64,000 nucleotides of DNA from Salimicrobium flavidum (GCF_900156645.1 NZ_FTOC01000004.1:124001-188000), one strand, 5' to 3'. Positions 19,533 through 28,737 are shown, numbered from the stretch's first letter. Translations and numbers: made by a program. The notes: generated from the sequence alone by a model not told the origin.

Positions 19533-20114
19533 CTAGGTCAACATTCTTTTCGCTTCAAACAATCGCTGCAGACCTGTGAACGTCTCCACTATAAAAAACA
19601 CAAGCGTCAGATACAAAAGCCACTGGGGAAGAAGAATCATCAGACTGAAAAGCAGAAAACCTTCCGTTCTTTCAGCAACCCCAGCCTGGTAGTAAAAAGA
19701 TTTCATACCCGCTTTTTCCGAAACAGTTCCAACAACGAGAAATACAGTGATGGAAAAAATGATCGACACACTTAGCAAAAGCAACGGCCCCAATACTTCG
19801 GGATGTACGTACGCCACAGCAAGAATGATCCCTATTTCGACAAGGCGATCGAAAGTGACGTCCATAACCGTTCCAAATAGAGAGGTTTCGGAATGTCGCG
19901 CCATCGTACCATCGACAGCATCGAGAAACCCCGACAGCCACAAAAATAATACAGCGAGCCAAGGTAAACCTGCTATATATGATACGGAAGCGCCTATTCC
20001 GATAAGAAAGGCGAAAACCGTCACTTGATTCGCTGATCTCCCCTTTCGAAGAAGCCAGTGTGCTGTCTGTTCAATCGACGGTTCCACATATTTCCTTGCA
20101 TGAGTATCCAGCAT
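19533..20114 (-). CDS. CDP-alcohol phosphatidyltransferase family protein (YnjF-like)
   Basis: An integral membrane enzyme of 193 residues with about six helices. The family signature DG-x2-AR-x8-G-x3-D-x3-D is complete: D65, D68, G69, A72, R73, G81, D85 and D89. Such enzymes transfer a phosphoryl head group from a CDP-alcohol to an acceptor alcohol. It begins one base after the stop of the TVP38 gene, inside an ABC-transporter operon. Escherichia coli has a relative (ynjF) after ynjBCD, which suggests a conserved association. The lipid product is unknown. Confidence 0.85.
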   Translation of the reverse strand: MLDTHARKYVEPSIEQTAHWLLRKGRSANQVTVFAFLIGIGASVSYIAGLPWLAVLFLWLSGFLDAVDGTMARHSETSLFGTVMDVTFDRLVEIGIILAVAYVHPEVLGPLLLLSVSIIFSITVFLVVGTVSEKAGMKSFYYQAGVAERTEGFLLFSLMILLPQWLLYLTLVFFIVETFTGLQRLFEAKRMLT

Positions 20115-20115
20115 T

Positions 20116-20775
20116 TCAATCCTTCCCTTTCTTCTCCGGAAATCCTAGCCAATTACGGATATTGTTTTTATGAAAATAAACGATACTGATGAAAACCCCC
20201 GCTCCGACAATTGCTGCTGCCACCATCCATAAATTCCCACTGACAATCCCTGCGCCTACGGTGACATAAGCGATCGTTCCCGGCAGGATCCCTACCATCG
20301 TCGCAGTTACATAGGAACGGAAACGGATGTGGAGCCATCCGGAAAGATAATTGAGCATTCCGAACCCGATCAGAGGAATCAAACGAAGAATAAGGACGAA
20401 TAAAAAACCGTGAGTGCTCACTCTTTCCTGGAAACGGGCTGTCGTTTCTATCTCCCTTAAACTGGCCACTTTCGTTCCAAGAAATTTTCCGATTACATAA
20501 CCGGCAGAAGCAGCTACTGTCGCCCCTATCCAGATGAACAATACCCCCGGCCATATTCCATAAGTGATACCTGCTGTCAGAGAAAGCAGAGAAGCCGGAA
20601 AAAAGAAGAACGGAGTCAATGCGTATAAAATAATGAAAAGAAAAGGGGCTTTCCAACCGAATGATGTAATGAAAATTCTGATTTCCTCAGGATCTATCTG
20701 CCATCGAGCATTGATCCAAAAGACAAGAACGAGAAACACGATGATAGTGACAACAACACGCAGTCGTCGATTCAT
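20116..20775 (-). CDS. TVP38/TMEM64 (VTT/DedA-like) membrane protein
   Basis: A 219-residue protein with an N-terminal helix, then the conserved VTT core: FFFFPASLLSLTAG, GVLFIWIGATVAASAGYVIG, RFQERVSTHGFLFVLILRLIP and a re-entrant-type GFGMLNYLSG. Relatives include YdjX/YdjZ of Escherichia coli and eukaryotic TMEM64/TMEM41 scramblase-like proteins. It overlaps the ATPase stop by four bases (ATGA). A lipid-movement or membrane-redox role is inference from family and operon. Confidence 0.87.
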   Translation of the reverse strand: MNRRLRVVVTIIVFLVLVFWINARWQIDPEEIRIFITSFGWKAPFLFIILYALTPFFFFPASLLSLTAGITYGIWPGVLFIWIGATVAASAGYVIGKFLGTKVASLREIETTARFQERVSTHGFLFVLILRLIPLIGFGMLNYLSGWLHIRFRSYVTATMVGILPGTIAYVTVGAGIVSGNLWMVAAAIVGAGVFISIVYFHKNNIRNWLGFPEKKGKD

Positions 20776-21746
20776 CCTCTTTCCCCCGTCCGGTGAAAAT
20801 CACGGATATATGATGGATCAGCCGTAACGAAGACCTTTTCACCTTCCTGATAATCTTCGGGAGTGTAAATCACGATCCGTTCGCTGGTAGTAAGAAGGAC
20901 CTCCGTAAACGCGAGCCCCTGTATAAAACGGATGCCTGCTATGTCACCCTTCCACTGAACTTTTGCGTGATCTTCATTTCTCTTCAGGTAAAGATGACGT
21001 CTCGGAATGTAGCTGTTTTCATCCACGACCCACGCATCCCCGAAAAAACGTGCGATGGCAAGTGTGGACGGGTTTTCGTACACTTCTTCCGGACTTCCTA
21101 TCTGTTCGAAAGTTCCTTCCCGGAAAACACCGATAACATCCCCCATCTGTATCGCTTCATCCTGGTCATGGGTAACGAACACTGCTGTTATGTTCTGTTC
21201 TTTGAGCAGTAGCCTCACCCAGCGTCTCATCTCTACCCTCAATTCCCTATCAAGGCTCGAGAACGGTTCATCCAGAAGCAGAAGCTTCGGGGTCAGAATC
21301 AGGCTTCTCGCAAGTGCCACCCGCTGCTTCTGACCTCCGGAGAGTTCTCGTGGGTAGCGATCTCCAAAGTCCGAAAGTCCTACCGTCTGGAGGAATTCAC
21401 TGACACGCCTATTCTTCTCTTTTTTGTTCAGTTTCAAAAATTTCAGGCCATACCCTACGTTCTCTCTGATGGTCATGTGCGGAAAAAGTAGCGGCTCCTG
21501 AAAAACAAGACTGACCTGCCGTACATTGGCTTTGACACGGGTGAGATTTTCATCATTTATAAATAACTCTCCGGAAGAAAGCGTCTCAAGCCCGGCCAGA
21601 CAACGGAGAAGTGTAGTCTTCCCCCCACCCGAAGGTCCGAGGACACTGAATATCTGACCTTCTTCGAGACGAAAAGAAACATTACGAAAAATTTCATTCG
21701 CACCGAATCTCTTCGACGCTTTATCAACCCTTACGAAGGGAGTCAT
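20772..21746 (-). CDS. ABC transporter ATPase (PotA/YnjD-like)
   Basis: The motor ATPase of the importer, 324 residues. The Walker A motif (GPSGGGKTT), Q-loop (VFQEPLLF), signature LSGGQKQRVALAR, Walker B (LLLLDEPFSSLD) and H-loop (FVTHD) are all intact. The C-terminal 90 residues form a TOBE-like domain as in polyamine/iron-type importers. ATG 21746 is chosen because AGGAGG lies 8 bases before it. An upstream GTG at 21755 sits inside that site. It starts 5 bases after the permease stop. Confidence 0.9.
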   Translation of the reverse strand: MTPFVRVDKASKRFGANEIFRNVSFRLEEGQIFSVLGPSGGGKTTLLRCLAGLETLSSGELFINDENLTRVKANVRQVSLVFQEPLLFPHMTIRENVGYGLKFLKLNKKEKNRRVSEFLQTVGLSDFGDRYPRELSGGQKQRVALARSLILTPKLLLLDEPFSSLDRELRVEMRRWVRLLLKEQNITAVFVTHDQDEAIQMGDVIGVFREGTFEQIGSPEEVYENPSTLAIARFFGDAWVVDENSYIPRRHLYLKRNEDHAKVQWKGDIAGIRFIQGLAFTEVLLTTSERIVIYTPEDYQEGEKVFVTADPSYIRDFHRTGERG

Positions 21747-21751
21747 ACTAT

Positions 21752-22522
21752 TCACCTCCTGACCTTTCTCTGATATGGGAACAGTCGCAGCAATCCTTCT
21801 GCTCCTATGTAGAACAATAACGGAAGCAGGGCAAACCAGAGAGAAAAAGCAGCTACAAGTGAGGTGTTGGCCGATGAAAGAAAAGGAAAATACACCATAG
21901 CAAGCGTCACCACGGACCCTCCACCAATGATTGCCGTAATGACATACTGACTGAGACTGATAACGAACGTCAGAAAAATCACGCTCTGAATGGAAGAACG
22001 GAGCAAAGGCAATTCAATATCGAGAAAAGTTCGCCAAACAGACGCCCCGAGCACTTCCCCCTGTTCCTGCATTCTTTTTCCAAGACTCACATACCCGTTG
22101 CGAAAAATCCTGATACTGTAGGGGATCGTCGGCACCAGGTGGATAAAGACTACTCCAGCCGCTGTATCAGCCAACCCTATACGGATCATGGCAATATGGA
22201 GTCCGAAGGTGATAGCCAGCAGCGGAAGGAGCAGAGGCATGACAAACAGAGTATCCACGACCGTTTTCCCGAAAAAGTCATAAAGAGCCAGTGCTTTCCC
22301 GGCACTCAAACCTATCGCTAAATTACATACTACAACAAAGAAACCGATGACAATGGAAACCCCTGTCGCTTCAAGCAGACGTCTCCTCCCGAACAGCTCT
22401 TCCCATCCGAGTGCAGAAACATCAGTCAGGCTCCCGGGAGATGTGAAACTTTGAAGAACCAATAGGCTGATCGGAAAGAATACGAACAGTGCAAATATCG
22501 TCCAAAACACATATATTTTCAT
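21752..22522 (-). CDS. ABC transporter permease, second subunit
   Basis: A 256-residue BPD-type permease with six membrane helices. The ATPase-docking loop contains EQGEVLGASVWRTFLDIELP (an EAA motif with G at the usual place). It follows the first permease by 3 bases. In Escherichia coli YnjC both halves are one long protein, but here they are two genes, as in most Gram-positive importers of the spermidine/thiamine/iron group. Confidence 0.88.
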   Translation of the reverse strand: MKIYVFWTIFALFVFFPISLLVLQSFTSPGSLTDVSALGWEELFGRRRLLEATGVSIVIGFFVVVCNLAIGLSAGKALALYDFFGKTVVDTLFVMPLLLPLLAITFGLHIAMIRIGLADTAAGVVFIHLVPTIPYSIRIFRNGYVSLGKRMQEQGEVLGASVWRTFLDIELPLLRSSIQSVIFLTFVISLSQYVITAIIGGGSVVTLAMVYFPFLSSANTSLVAAFSLWFALLPLLFYIGAEGLLRLFPYQRKVRR

Positions 22523-22525
22523 GAC

Positions 22526-23356
22526 TTACAGCCCTTCAGTTATATTTCGTCGTTTTTTATTCATAAAGAAAAGCAGGATCCACGCGACAATACCGATGAA
22601 CGCACTCGAAGATACCATAGCCGCAAATGCAAGAGGTCGCTCGCTCCAGTCCCCGGAATAGAACCAGTCATACGTAAATACTGAAATCATTTCAGGAAAC
22701 GTAGCACCCACCAGGGCGGGTACTTCATAAGCACTGAATGTAAAAGCGAAAATAATGAGCCCTGTCTCTATGAGTACCGGTGCAATAAACGGCCATTCAG
22801 CATCTTTTATTCTCGAAAGAAAAGAACCTCCGAGTGTTTCCACAAGATCATCATACGCCCGGTTCCTTTCAAGATAGACCGGAAGAAGCATAAGAATAAC
22901 AAAGGGGATCTCTTTCCCCAAATAAGTAAGGATGATCCCAATACCCTGCGGATCATTCGCAAAAGCCGGGTCGCCGGGAAGGAATCCACTGATCACCCCT
23001 CCTTCCCTGAACAACAGAAGAATCAAATAGGCCCATACGAAATGCGGAAATATCATCGGAAGCCACACCGCGAGCTTCCCTCCGGTATTTTCAAGATAAA
23101 AAAGAAAGAAACGGGTCATCAGCCATCCGATCATCAGGGAAAGAATGGTGGAAATGAGAGCGATCCACATACTATAGAAGAAGGAAAAGAGAAATTCAGT
23201 ATTCGAGAACAGGGCGGAATATACACGGAGCGTCACCTCCCCGTCAGGAGTCAGGCTATTCCAGAGGGCAGACCACAATCCGTATAAAGGCAGGAGGAGG
23301 AACAAAAGAGCAGGAGTGAGCATCAGCCACGGTTTACGGCGTACGAACAACTTCAT
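22526..23356 (-). CDS. ABC transporter permease, first subunit
   Basis: A 276-residue permease with six membrane helices. The EAA-type docking segment is LVETLGGSFLSRIKDAEWP. Its start overlaps the end of the binding-protein gene by 23 bases, so the two are translationally coupled. The short GGGAAG before the ATG is weak, in line with coupling. Substrate class cannot be told from the permease. Confidence 0.87.
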   Translation of the reverse strand: MKLFVRRKPWLMLTPALLFLLLPLYGLWSALWNSLTPDGEVTLRVYSALFSNTEFLFSFFYSMWIALISTILSLMIGWLMTRFFLFYLENTGGKLAVWLPMIFPHFVWAYLILLLFREGGVISGFLPGDPAFANDPQGIGIILTYLGKEIPFVILMLLPVYLERNRAYDDLVETLGGSFLSRIKDAEWPFIAPVLIETGLIIFAFTFSAYEVPALVGATFPEMISVFTYDWFYSGDWSERPLAFAAMVSSSAFIGIVAWILLFFMNKKRRNITEGL

Positions 23357-24551
23357 CTTCCCACGTCTTTGTCATCCATTCGAGATAGTCAGTATCCAAC
23401 TCAGGACGGAATGCTTCCCTCAGTCTTTCCGCAGATGGTACAGTCTCCCCCCGGTCCAGCTCTTCAAACTGCATTTGCATGTCCTCCGGCAACCGTTCAA
23501 TTGCTATCGCCGTATTATCCCCCCACGAAGATGGTCTCATTTTCTGGAGCTGAGCTTCCGGGGACAATAAATAATTGATCGTCGTCAACGCCCCCGGGAC
23601 GTTGGTACTGTTAAACGGGATAGAAAGAAAATGGGCGTTCCCCAATGAACCGGAATCCATAACGAACGTCTCCGTCGTATCCGGAAACACACCGTCATTG
23701 ATCAGATGTTCACTTCTCGCCTCATTGTACCCCATGGTCATAGAGACCTTCCCTTCACTATACAGGCGATCCAGCTCGCTCAGTGAGGAGGGATAGTACT
23801 CGCCTTCCCGGAAGAGGTGAGGCTTCCATTCATTCAAATCATTCCACATCGCATCGGAATAATTCTCGGCTCTTTTCCTGTCGAAAGATTGTTCAGTCAA
23901 TGCTTCCGCGTCTTCTGCTGTAGCCAGGAGCATCTGTCTCAAGAAAGCATTCCCGGTAAAATCGGAGGGGGTCGGATAAGTGAACTCGCCGGGGTTGGCT
24001 TCCACCCAATCGGTCAACTCTTCGTACGTTTCAGGCGGGTTCTTCACTTTAGCCGCATCATACTGCAAGGCAAACTGCACTTTCCCCCACGGTGCTTCCA
24101 TCCCTTCTGTTTCTGTACCGAAATCATGGGTGAATTCCTCTTTATCATAGTAATCCCGGAAATTGGGGAGCTTATCCCGGAAAGAACCATAAAGAAGTTC
24201 ATTCTCTTTCGCATTTTTGAAATTTTCTCCGTTTACCCAAATAATATCGATGGTACCTTCCTGCTTCCCTGCCTGACGTTCCGTTCTCAATTTTTGTAGA
24301 ATATCACCGGTATCCATCGGTGTCCGAGTCAGATTGATGTCATGGTTTTCTTCCAGGCGGGGAGCCACCCATTCATCGATATAAGTATTGATGCCATCGT
24401 CTCCTCCCCACATGAACAGGTTCACTTCCGTATTCTGAGCAGAAGTTTCTATATCATCAAAGTTCATATCGGAAATATCATCTTCCGAGCCTTCGGAGGT
24501 GTCGTTACACCCGACAAGTAACATGACGATGACTAGGAGCCATTTTTTCAT
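23334..24551 (-). CDS. ABC transporter substrate-binding lipoprotein (YnjB-like)
   Basis: A secreted lipoprotein of 405 residues and the first gene of the operon. The signal MKKWLLVIVMLLVGC ends in a lipobox (LVGC) and is followed by an acidic tether. The mature part is a type II periplasmic binding fold (VNLFMWGGDDGINTY, EAPWGKVQFALQYD, KVSMTMGYNEA). Its length and this motif set recall YnjB of Escherichia coli, whose ligand is not firmly known. The downstream redox and lipid genes suggest the imported compound feeds a membrane process, but this is inference. Confidence 0.83.
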   Translation of the reverse strand: MKKWLLVIVMLLVGCNDTSEGSEDDISDMNFDDIETSAQNTEVNLFMWGGDDGINTYIDEWVAPRLEENHDINLTRTPMDTGDILQKLRTERQAGKQEGTIDIIWVNGENFKNAKENELLYGSFRDKLPNFRDYYDKEEFTHDFGTETEGMEAPWGKVQFALQYDAAKVKNPPETYEELTDWVEANPGEFTYPTPSDFTGNAFLRQMLLATAEDAEALTEQSFDRKRAENYSDAMWNDLNEWKPHLFREGEYYPSSLSELDRLYSEGKVSMTMGYNEARSEHLINDGVFPDTTETFVMDSGSLGNAHFLSIPFNSTNVPGALTTINYLLSPEAQLQKMRPSSWGDNTAIAIERLPEDMQMQFEELDRGETVPSAERLREAFRPELDTDYLEWMTKTWEDEVVRTP

Positions 24552-24853
24552 ATAACCATCCTTCCCTACACTATCTGTCCATTTACCCTCGCAAGAGAAT
24601 TATCTAACACTCCGGATATTTTGAAAAGTAAGAAAGATTACATCATTTTTACTATCTAAAAATATTGTTGGGTATGATGCAGAAGAAAAGCACCGGTCGA
24701 AGTCTGAAAAAACGAGGGGGAGAGAGGGGATTCTCGGGTTATGTTACGCCTTTTCCTAGAAGGACCCATTATTAATGAAGAAGACTCCAGAAACCGTACC
24801 GCTAGTCAGGAGCCTTCTTTAGCCAGAGAGCTATACAGGTAATTCGACGGGTC
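24552..24853. other. Intergenic region between the ABC operon and kynB
   Basis: It holds the upstream region of the minus-strand ABC operon and an imperfect inverted repeat at 24778-24819 (AAGAAGACTCC / GGAGCCTTCTT, 20-base loop) that may end the kyn operon weakly. I see no clear promoter boxes and no gene. Confidence 0.4.
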
Positions 24854-25480
24854 TCATTCATCTACCGGCTTCAGTACAGCACGGACCGGACTCCCATCCG
24901 CATCTTCAAGTGCGAGCGGAAGGGCACAAAGTTCGTATGTTCCGGGCTCGACTTCCGCCAGGGCGGCGTTCTCCAAAATATGAACTCCGCATGAGAACAG
25001 GGCATGATGGGCCTCGAGCGTTTCACTGTCCATCGGATCGACGGAAGGCACATCGACGCCTGCAAGTCTGATATTCTTTTTTCTTAAAAACCCGGCAAGC
25101 TCCGGCTTCAAAAATGGTGCTTCTTCCGGAAAGTCTGAAGGGTCGGGGCTCGCACCCGTTTTGAAAAGTACACGACCGACACCCGCAAGGTCCACACCAT
25201 CGAACACTTCTTCTCCGATGGCCGTATATCCCCGACAGTCCACCACCTTCGCTCTTCCGATATAAACATCAACATCCAGATCAAGCACCTTCCTCCCTTG
25301 ATTATCAAAGTGGAAAGGAGCATCGATATGAGTCCCTGTATGCACACTCATCGTAATGTCTCCGATGTTGACGGATCCGCTTTCCTCAATCGTCACTGAA
25401 CGATGGTAGGAAAAAGGGGTATCTTCCGGCCAGGTGGCGATCCGATCGTTCATTGGCTGTGATATATCAATCCATGTCAT
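24854..25480 (-). CDS. kynB: Kynurenine formamidase
   Basis: A metal-dependent cyclase-family hydrolase that turns N-formylkynurenine into kynurenine and formate. The metal-binding signature H-x-G-T-H-x-D-A-P-x-H is present at about residues 47-57 (VHTGTHIDAPFHF). Length 208 matches KynB. It follows kynU by 12 bases in one operon, which strengthens the call over other cyclase-family members. Tryptophan 2,3-dioxygenase (kynA) is not in the window. Confidence 0.92.
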   Translation of the reverse strand: MTWIDISQPMNDRIATWPEDTPFSYHRSVTIEESGSVNIGDITMSVHTGTHIDAPFHFDNQGRKVLDLDVDVYIGRAKVVDCRGYTAIGEEVFDGVDLAGVGRVLFKTGASPDPSDFPEEAPFLKPELAGFLRKKNIRLAGVDVPSVDPMDSETLEAHHALFSCGVHILENAALAEVEPGTYELCALPLALEDADGSPVRAVLKPVDE

Positions 25481-25492
25481 GCTTCTTCCTCC

Positions 25493-26719
25493 TTATGCTA
25501 TGACGTCCCGTTTATTTTCAAACGCTTCATATCGTTTCTCTTCCATGATCATTCTTAAAATGTTCACCGTCTGCAGGCAATCCTCGAACGTGTTGTACAA
25601 TGCTGTCGGAGCAAGGCGAATTCCGTTCGGATTACGGAAATCAGGAATGACCCCTTCCACTTTCAATGCCTTCGTGATTCTCGCGGCTTCCGGGTGCTCG
25701 AGATAAACATGTCCCCCACGTCTGTGATCTTCACGTGGATTAGCAACCGTAAACCCATGTGGAGCCAGTTCTTCGTCTATCAATTCCATCAGGTATCCGG
25801 TCAACCTCAGAGATTTCTCACGCAGTCTCCCGATTCCTGCCTCTTCAAACATTTCAAGAGAACCGATAAGAGGAGCGACGCTTAGAAGATGCGGGGTCCC
25901 GAGCTGATAAGCGCCACTGTCCGTTGCTTTTTCAAAAGAATGATCCATATCAAACTGCTTCTCCTTATCAGAGCCGAACCACCCTGCAAGCCCCGGAGTT
26001 TTATCGAAGTGCTTTCTGTTTATATAGATGCCTCCGACACTCCCCGGCCCTGCGTTCACATACTTGTAATTACACCAGAATGCGAAATCGACTCCCCACT
26101 CCGTCAATTCATGAGGAAGAGCACCGATGGAGTGACTAAGATCGAAACCGATCAAAATATCACGTTCATGAGCAGCTTCAGTGAGTCGTTTCATATCCAG
26201 GACCTGTCCACTGCGATAGAGGACACTGGGCAAAATCACCAGTGCCGTCTCATCCGTCATTTGCCGTATGATCGCTTCTTCCTGCATGAGCCGGCCATCT
26301 TCACTATTTACCCGTATAAGATGAGAGTGATCATACCCTTTCAACTTCAGTTGACTTTGAAGCGCGTAAACATCTGTCGGAAAAGCCAGTGCATCTGTGA
26401 CAATTTTTGTACGGTTCCCTGTAGGGTTATAAAATGTCGCTGCCATCTGATGAAGATTGACAGTCGTTGAGCCGGTTACAATCACCTCATCAGGATCAGC
26501 CCCGACGAGGGGAGCCATCCGATCCCCTAGTTTCTCCGATAAGGAAAACCATGGAGTCTCGTCATCACCCCAGCCATCTATTCCGAGCTCTCGCCACATA
26601 CCCATTATCTTCTCCACCGCTTTTTCGGCACGCACGGACATGAGACCGAGAGAATTCCCGTCCATATATATTTTTCCCCGAGGTATGTAGAACTCATTTC
26701 TGAATGTCAGTTCTGTCAT
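25493..26719 (-). CDS. kynU: Kynureninase
   Basis: A cytosolic PLP enzyme of 408 residues that splits kynurenine into anthranilate and alanine. The PLP lysine lies in [17 protein letters not shown]. Upstream landmarks are [11 protein letters not shown] at the N-terminus, [10 protein letters not shown] and the aspartate in [17 protein letters not shown] 26719 has AAGGAGGAG upstream. An extended in-frame start at 26770 lacks one. It is the first gene of the pair with kynB. The anthranilate produced can be recycled or oxidised. Confidence 0.93.
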   Translation of the reverse strand: MTELTFRNEFYIPRGKIYMDGNSLGLMSVRAEKAVEKIMGMWRELGIDGWGDDETPWFSLSEKLGDRMAPLVGADPDEVIVTGSTTVNLHQMAATFYNPTGNRTKIVTDALAFPTDVYALQSQLKLKGYDHSHLIRVNSEDGRLMQEEAIIRQMTDETALVILPSVLYRSGQVLDMKRLTEAAHERDILIGFDLSHSIGALPHELTEWGVDFAFWCNYKYVNAGPGSVGGIYINRKHFDKTPGLAGWFGSDKEKQFDMDHSFEKATDSGAYQLGTPHLLSVAPLIGSLEMFEEAGIGRLREKSLRLTGYLMELIDEELAPHGFTVANPREDHRRGGHVYLEHPEAARITKALKVEGVIPDFRNPNGIRLAPTALYNTFEDCLQTVNILRMIMEEKRYEAFENKRDVIA

Positions 26720-26782
26720 CGTTTCTCCTCCTTTTTCTTTGACTACCTTGAAATTAACATTTGGGAACAACTTTCACGAACT

Positions 26783-26943
26783 TCTCTGTTAAAGCCTGGT
26801 GTTGATTTCAGAACGAAGATGGAGACGCCTGCGGAAGGAGCATGAAAGGAAAATCACCAGAATCGACGAATGAGAGATTCGGGAAGCCCGGGGCAAGCTT
26901 CCACCCGTAGGGATGAAAATCAACAATAAACGATAACAGAACC
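26783..26943 (+). repeat. Family A palindromic repeat, slightly shortened
   Basis: It starts TCTCTGTTAAAGCCTGG and ends AACGATAACAGAACC. The right-hand arm lacks about 10 bases (TTTACGTCATG) seen in full copies. The inner stem CCAGAATC / GATTCGGG has one mismatch. It sits just upstream of kynU. Confidence 0.8.
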
Positions 26944-26960
26944 TTTTCTTTCATCATACA

Positions 26961-26989
26961 GGAACAGGCTTCCCCTCGGAAGCCTGTCC
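26961..26989. terminator. Strong hairpin, probable terminator of the exonuclease operon
   Basis: GGAACAGGCTTCC, loop CCTC and GGAAGCCTGTCC. It is a stable stem 10 bases after the stop at 27000 on the minus strand, but a clear T run is missing, so termination strength is uncertain. Confidence 0.5.
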
Positions 26990-26999
26990 CCTCAAATAT

Positions 27000-27836
27000 T
27001 CAAAAACCGCCTTCTCCTTTTTCCGCTAAATACGTATATACGTCACGTAGATTCACAAAACCTAACTTCTGTATATCTTCAATACATGCTGCCCATAGTT
27101 TAGCCGTCGCTATCGCATCGGAGAGGGCATGGTGTCTTTCATCGATGGAAATTCCATATTCACTGCAGCAATCATCAAGGGTCGTGAGCTGTTTTTCTTC
27201 TTGAGCGATCCTTGTCACAAAAGCGGTGTCCACGATTCTATAAGAGAATGTTTTCTTCAGTTCCCGCCAGGTTGCATGAGCCATAAACTGTTTTTCATGT
27301 CGGGCATGATGGGCAATCAGTACACCCCCACGCACAAACGAGTAAAAATCTTTCAGAACCTCTCTGATCGGAGGTGCTTCTTCAAGCATACTCCCTGTTA
27401 TACCTGTAAGTTCTTCTATTTGTTCAGAAGGAGGTACATCGCTATAAACGAGGGAGTAGAATGTTTCGTCTTCTAGCACATGCTTCCCCTGTACACGAAC
27501 AGCTCCGATGGAAAGAATTTCATCTCCTTTGTAAGGATAAAACCCCGTGGTCTCCAAGTCGAACACTACGATCCGCAACTCATCGAACGGCATTTCCATC
27601 ATGTCTTTCGACTGGAGCTGCCGTTCGAGATTCCGCATATAGGCAATTTTCGCAGGATCATTTTGACCAAGCGAAGAAAATCCTTTACCGATCCGATCCG
27701 TCGCTTCCTTTACGAATTGGGTGAACGGGTTCATGCCCTCCCTCCTTCCAAGGCGCGAGACCCGCTTCTCTAATGTAAGAACCCGTCCGAACAGGAACAC
27801 CACCATAGCCACTAAACCGAACACCACTAATTGCAT
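27000..27836 (-). CDS. Membrane-anchored DnaQ-like 3'-5' exonuclease
   Basis: Residues 1-18 form a membrane helix, a basic linker follows, and an exonuclease domain of the DEDDh type starts near residue 88. Exo I is VVFDLETTGF, exo II lies in LIAHHARHEKQF and exo III in HHALSDAIATAKLW (the H and D of DEDDh). In exo II the expected aspartate is replaced by glutamate. The membrane anchor is unusual for the family. The ATG touches the AGGAAGG site. GTG four codons in (27827) would have better spacing. Last gene of a run of small genes. Confidence 0.82.
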   Translation of the reverse strand: MQLVVFGLVAMVVFLFGRVLTLEKRVSRLGRREGMNPFTQFVKEATDRIGKGFSSLGQNDPAKIAYMRNLERQLQSKDMMEMPFDELRIVVFDLETTGFYPYKGDEILSIGAVRVQGKHVLEDETFYSLVYSDVPPSEQIEELTGITGSMLEEAPPIREVLKDFYSFVRGGVLIAHHARHEKQFMAHATWRELKKTFSYRIVDTAFVTRIAQEEKQLTTLDDCCSEYGISIDERHHALSDAIATAKLWAACIEDIQKLGFVNLRDVYTYLAEKGEGGF

Positions 27837-27857
27837 CCTTCCTCTCTCTTCTTTCTA

Positions 27858-28115
27858 TCACAGGAAAATGAAAACGATAAGCGCAACAATCACGATTCCA
27901 ATGTCCATGACGATTCCGATTATTCCACAAACCATACCTAGAGTGGCATACCAACGTTTCGGATCATCCGGAACCATCCTTTTCATAGCCCTTCTGGCAT
28001 AGGATACGGCTATCATACCCAGGAGCCAGCCGATGAGAGGAACCGGGAGGGAAAGCAGACCAAGGACCAAAGAAATGATCGCATTCGTTTCCTGTTTGCT
28101 TCTCACATCCCTCAT
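27858..28115 (-). CDS. DUF4190-like two-helix membrane protein, 85 residues
   Basis: SLVLGLLSLPVPLIGWLLGMIAV and later ATLGMVCGIIGIVMDIGIVI give two long hydrophobic segments around a basic loop (YARRAMKRM). This fits the small DUF4190-type membrane domain. The start overlaps the DUF2164 stop by four bases (ATGA). The function is unknown. Confidence 0.75.
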   Translation of the reverse strand: MRDVRSKQETNAIISLVLGLLSLPVPLIGWLLGMIAVSYARRAMKRMVPDDPKRWYATLGMVCGIIGIVMDIGIVIVALIVFIFL

Positions 28116-28354
28116 CTTCTTCGCACAGGACGTTTCAAAGACTCCAGATCATCCTCTATCCCTATCATTTTCTGTTCCACCATGCTTCTCGAATCCATAA
28201 CACCCTGATTATAGAAATGAATCGCCAATTCACCCGCAAAGAAATGAAGCCAACTCTCTGCAGCCAGCTCCCCGATCTCTTCCCCGTGCTCCTCACGTAT
28301 GTAGGACTGGATCCGCTCCTTCATTTCCTGTTTACGTCCTTTTGGTATCTCCAT
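28112..28354 (-). CDS. DUF2164 family protein, 80 residues
   Basis: A small helical protein. The segment KERIQSYIREEHGEEIGELAAE followed by FFAGELAIHFYNQGVMD is the DUF2164 pattern. Its start and the upstream stop share one base (TGATG), and its own stop overlaps the next ATG, so three genes are tightly coupled. The role is unknown. Confidence 0.82.
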   Translation of the reverse strand: MEIPKGRKQEMKERIQSYIREEHGEEIGELAAESWLHFFAGELAIHFYNQGVMDSRSMVEQKMIGIEDDLESLKRPVRRR

Positions 28355-28737
28355 CAGAACCTCTCCTTCTCTTCCATGCCTGGAGCTCCTGTATAGTGCA
28401 GGGTCACTTCGCCTGCAGCAACGATATCCTCTCTCAACAATTCAACGATAAAACCGCTCAACAGTCGATCGTCCCCGGTATCAGGAGTGCGTGCAAGCTC
28501 AATATCGATATGAGCCAACTCCTCCTCAAGCGTTACAAAAAAATGTTCGGCATCATCGAAAATCATCTGAACGGAAGGCTCCAGAGCTTCCGTCATAGCC
28601 TTTTCCTCAGCATTCATTTCCACGTCTCCCTTACTCTGCCCTGGTGCGACGTTCGTCAATAAGGCGAACCCTATGATGAGAAGACCAATTACGATGATAC
28701 CTATGATATTAAACAATATTACTTTCGATTTTTTCAA
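28354..28737 (-). CDS. Membrane-anchored protein of unknown function, 127 residues
   Basis: One N-terminal membrane helix (VILFNIIGIIVIGLLIIGFALL) is followed by an acidic, helical outside or cytoplasmic domain ending GAPGMEEKERF. No family is recognised. It is the first gene of the coupled group leading to DUF2164, DUF4190-like and exonuclease genes. Confidence 0.72.
   Translation of the reverse strand: MKKSKVILFNIIGIIVIGLLIIGFALLTNVAPGQSKGDVEMNAEEKAMTEALEPSVQMIFDDAEHFFVTLEEELAHIDIELARTPDTGDDRLLSGFIVELLREDIVAAGEVTLHYTGAPGMEEKERF

Noticed and set aside
24675-24776. Short plus-strand frame (about 33 codons) between the ABC operon and kynB
   Set aside because: There is no good ribosome site or hydrophobic or charged pattern, and it overlaps a hairpin.
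25889-26470. Open frame of 193 codons opposite kynU
   Set aside because: It lies wholly inside kynU, has no ribosome site and no recognisable domain.
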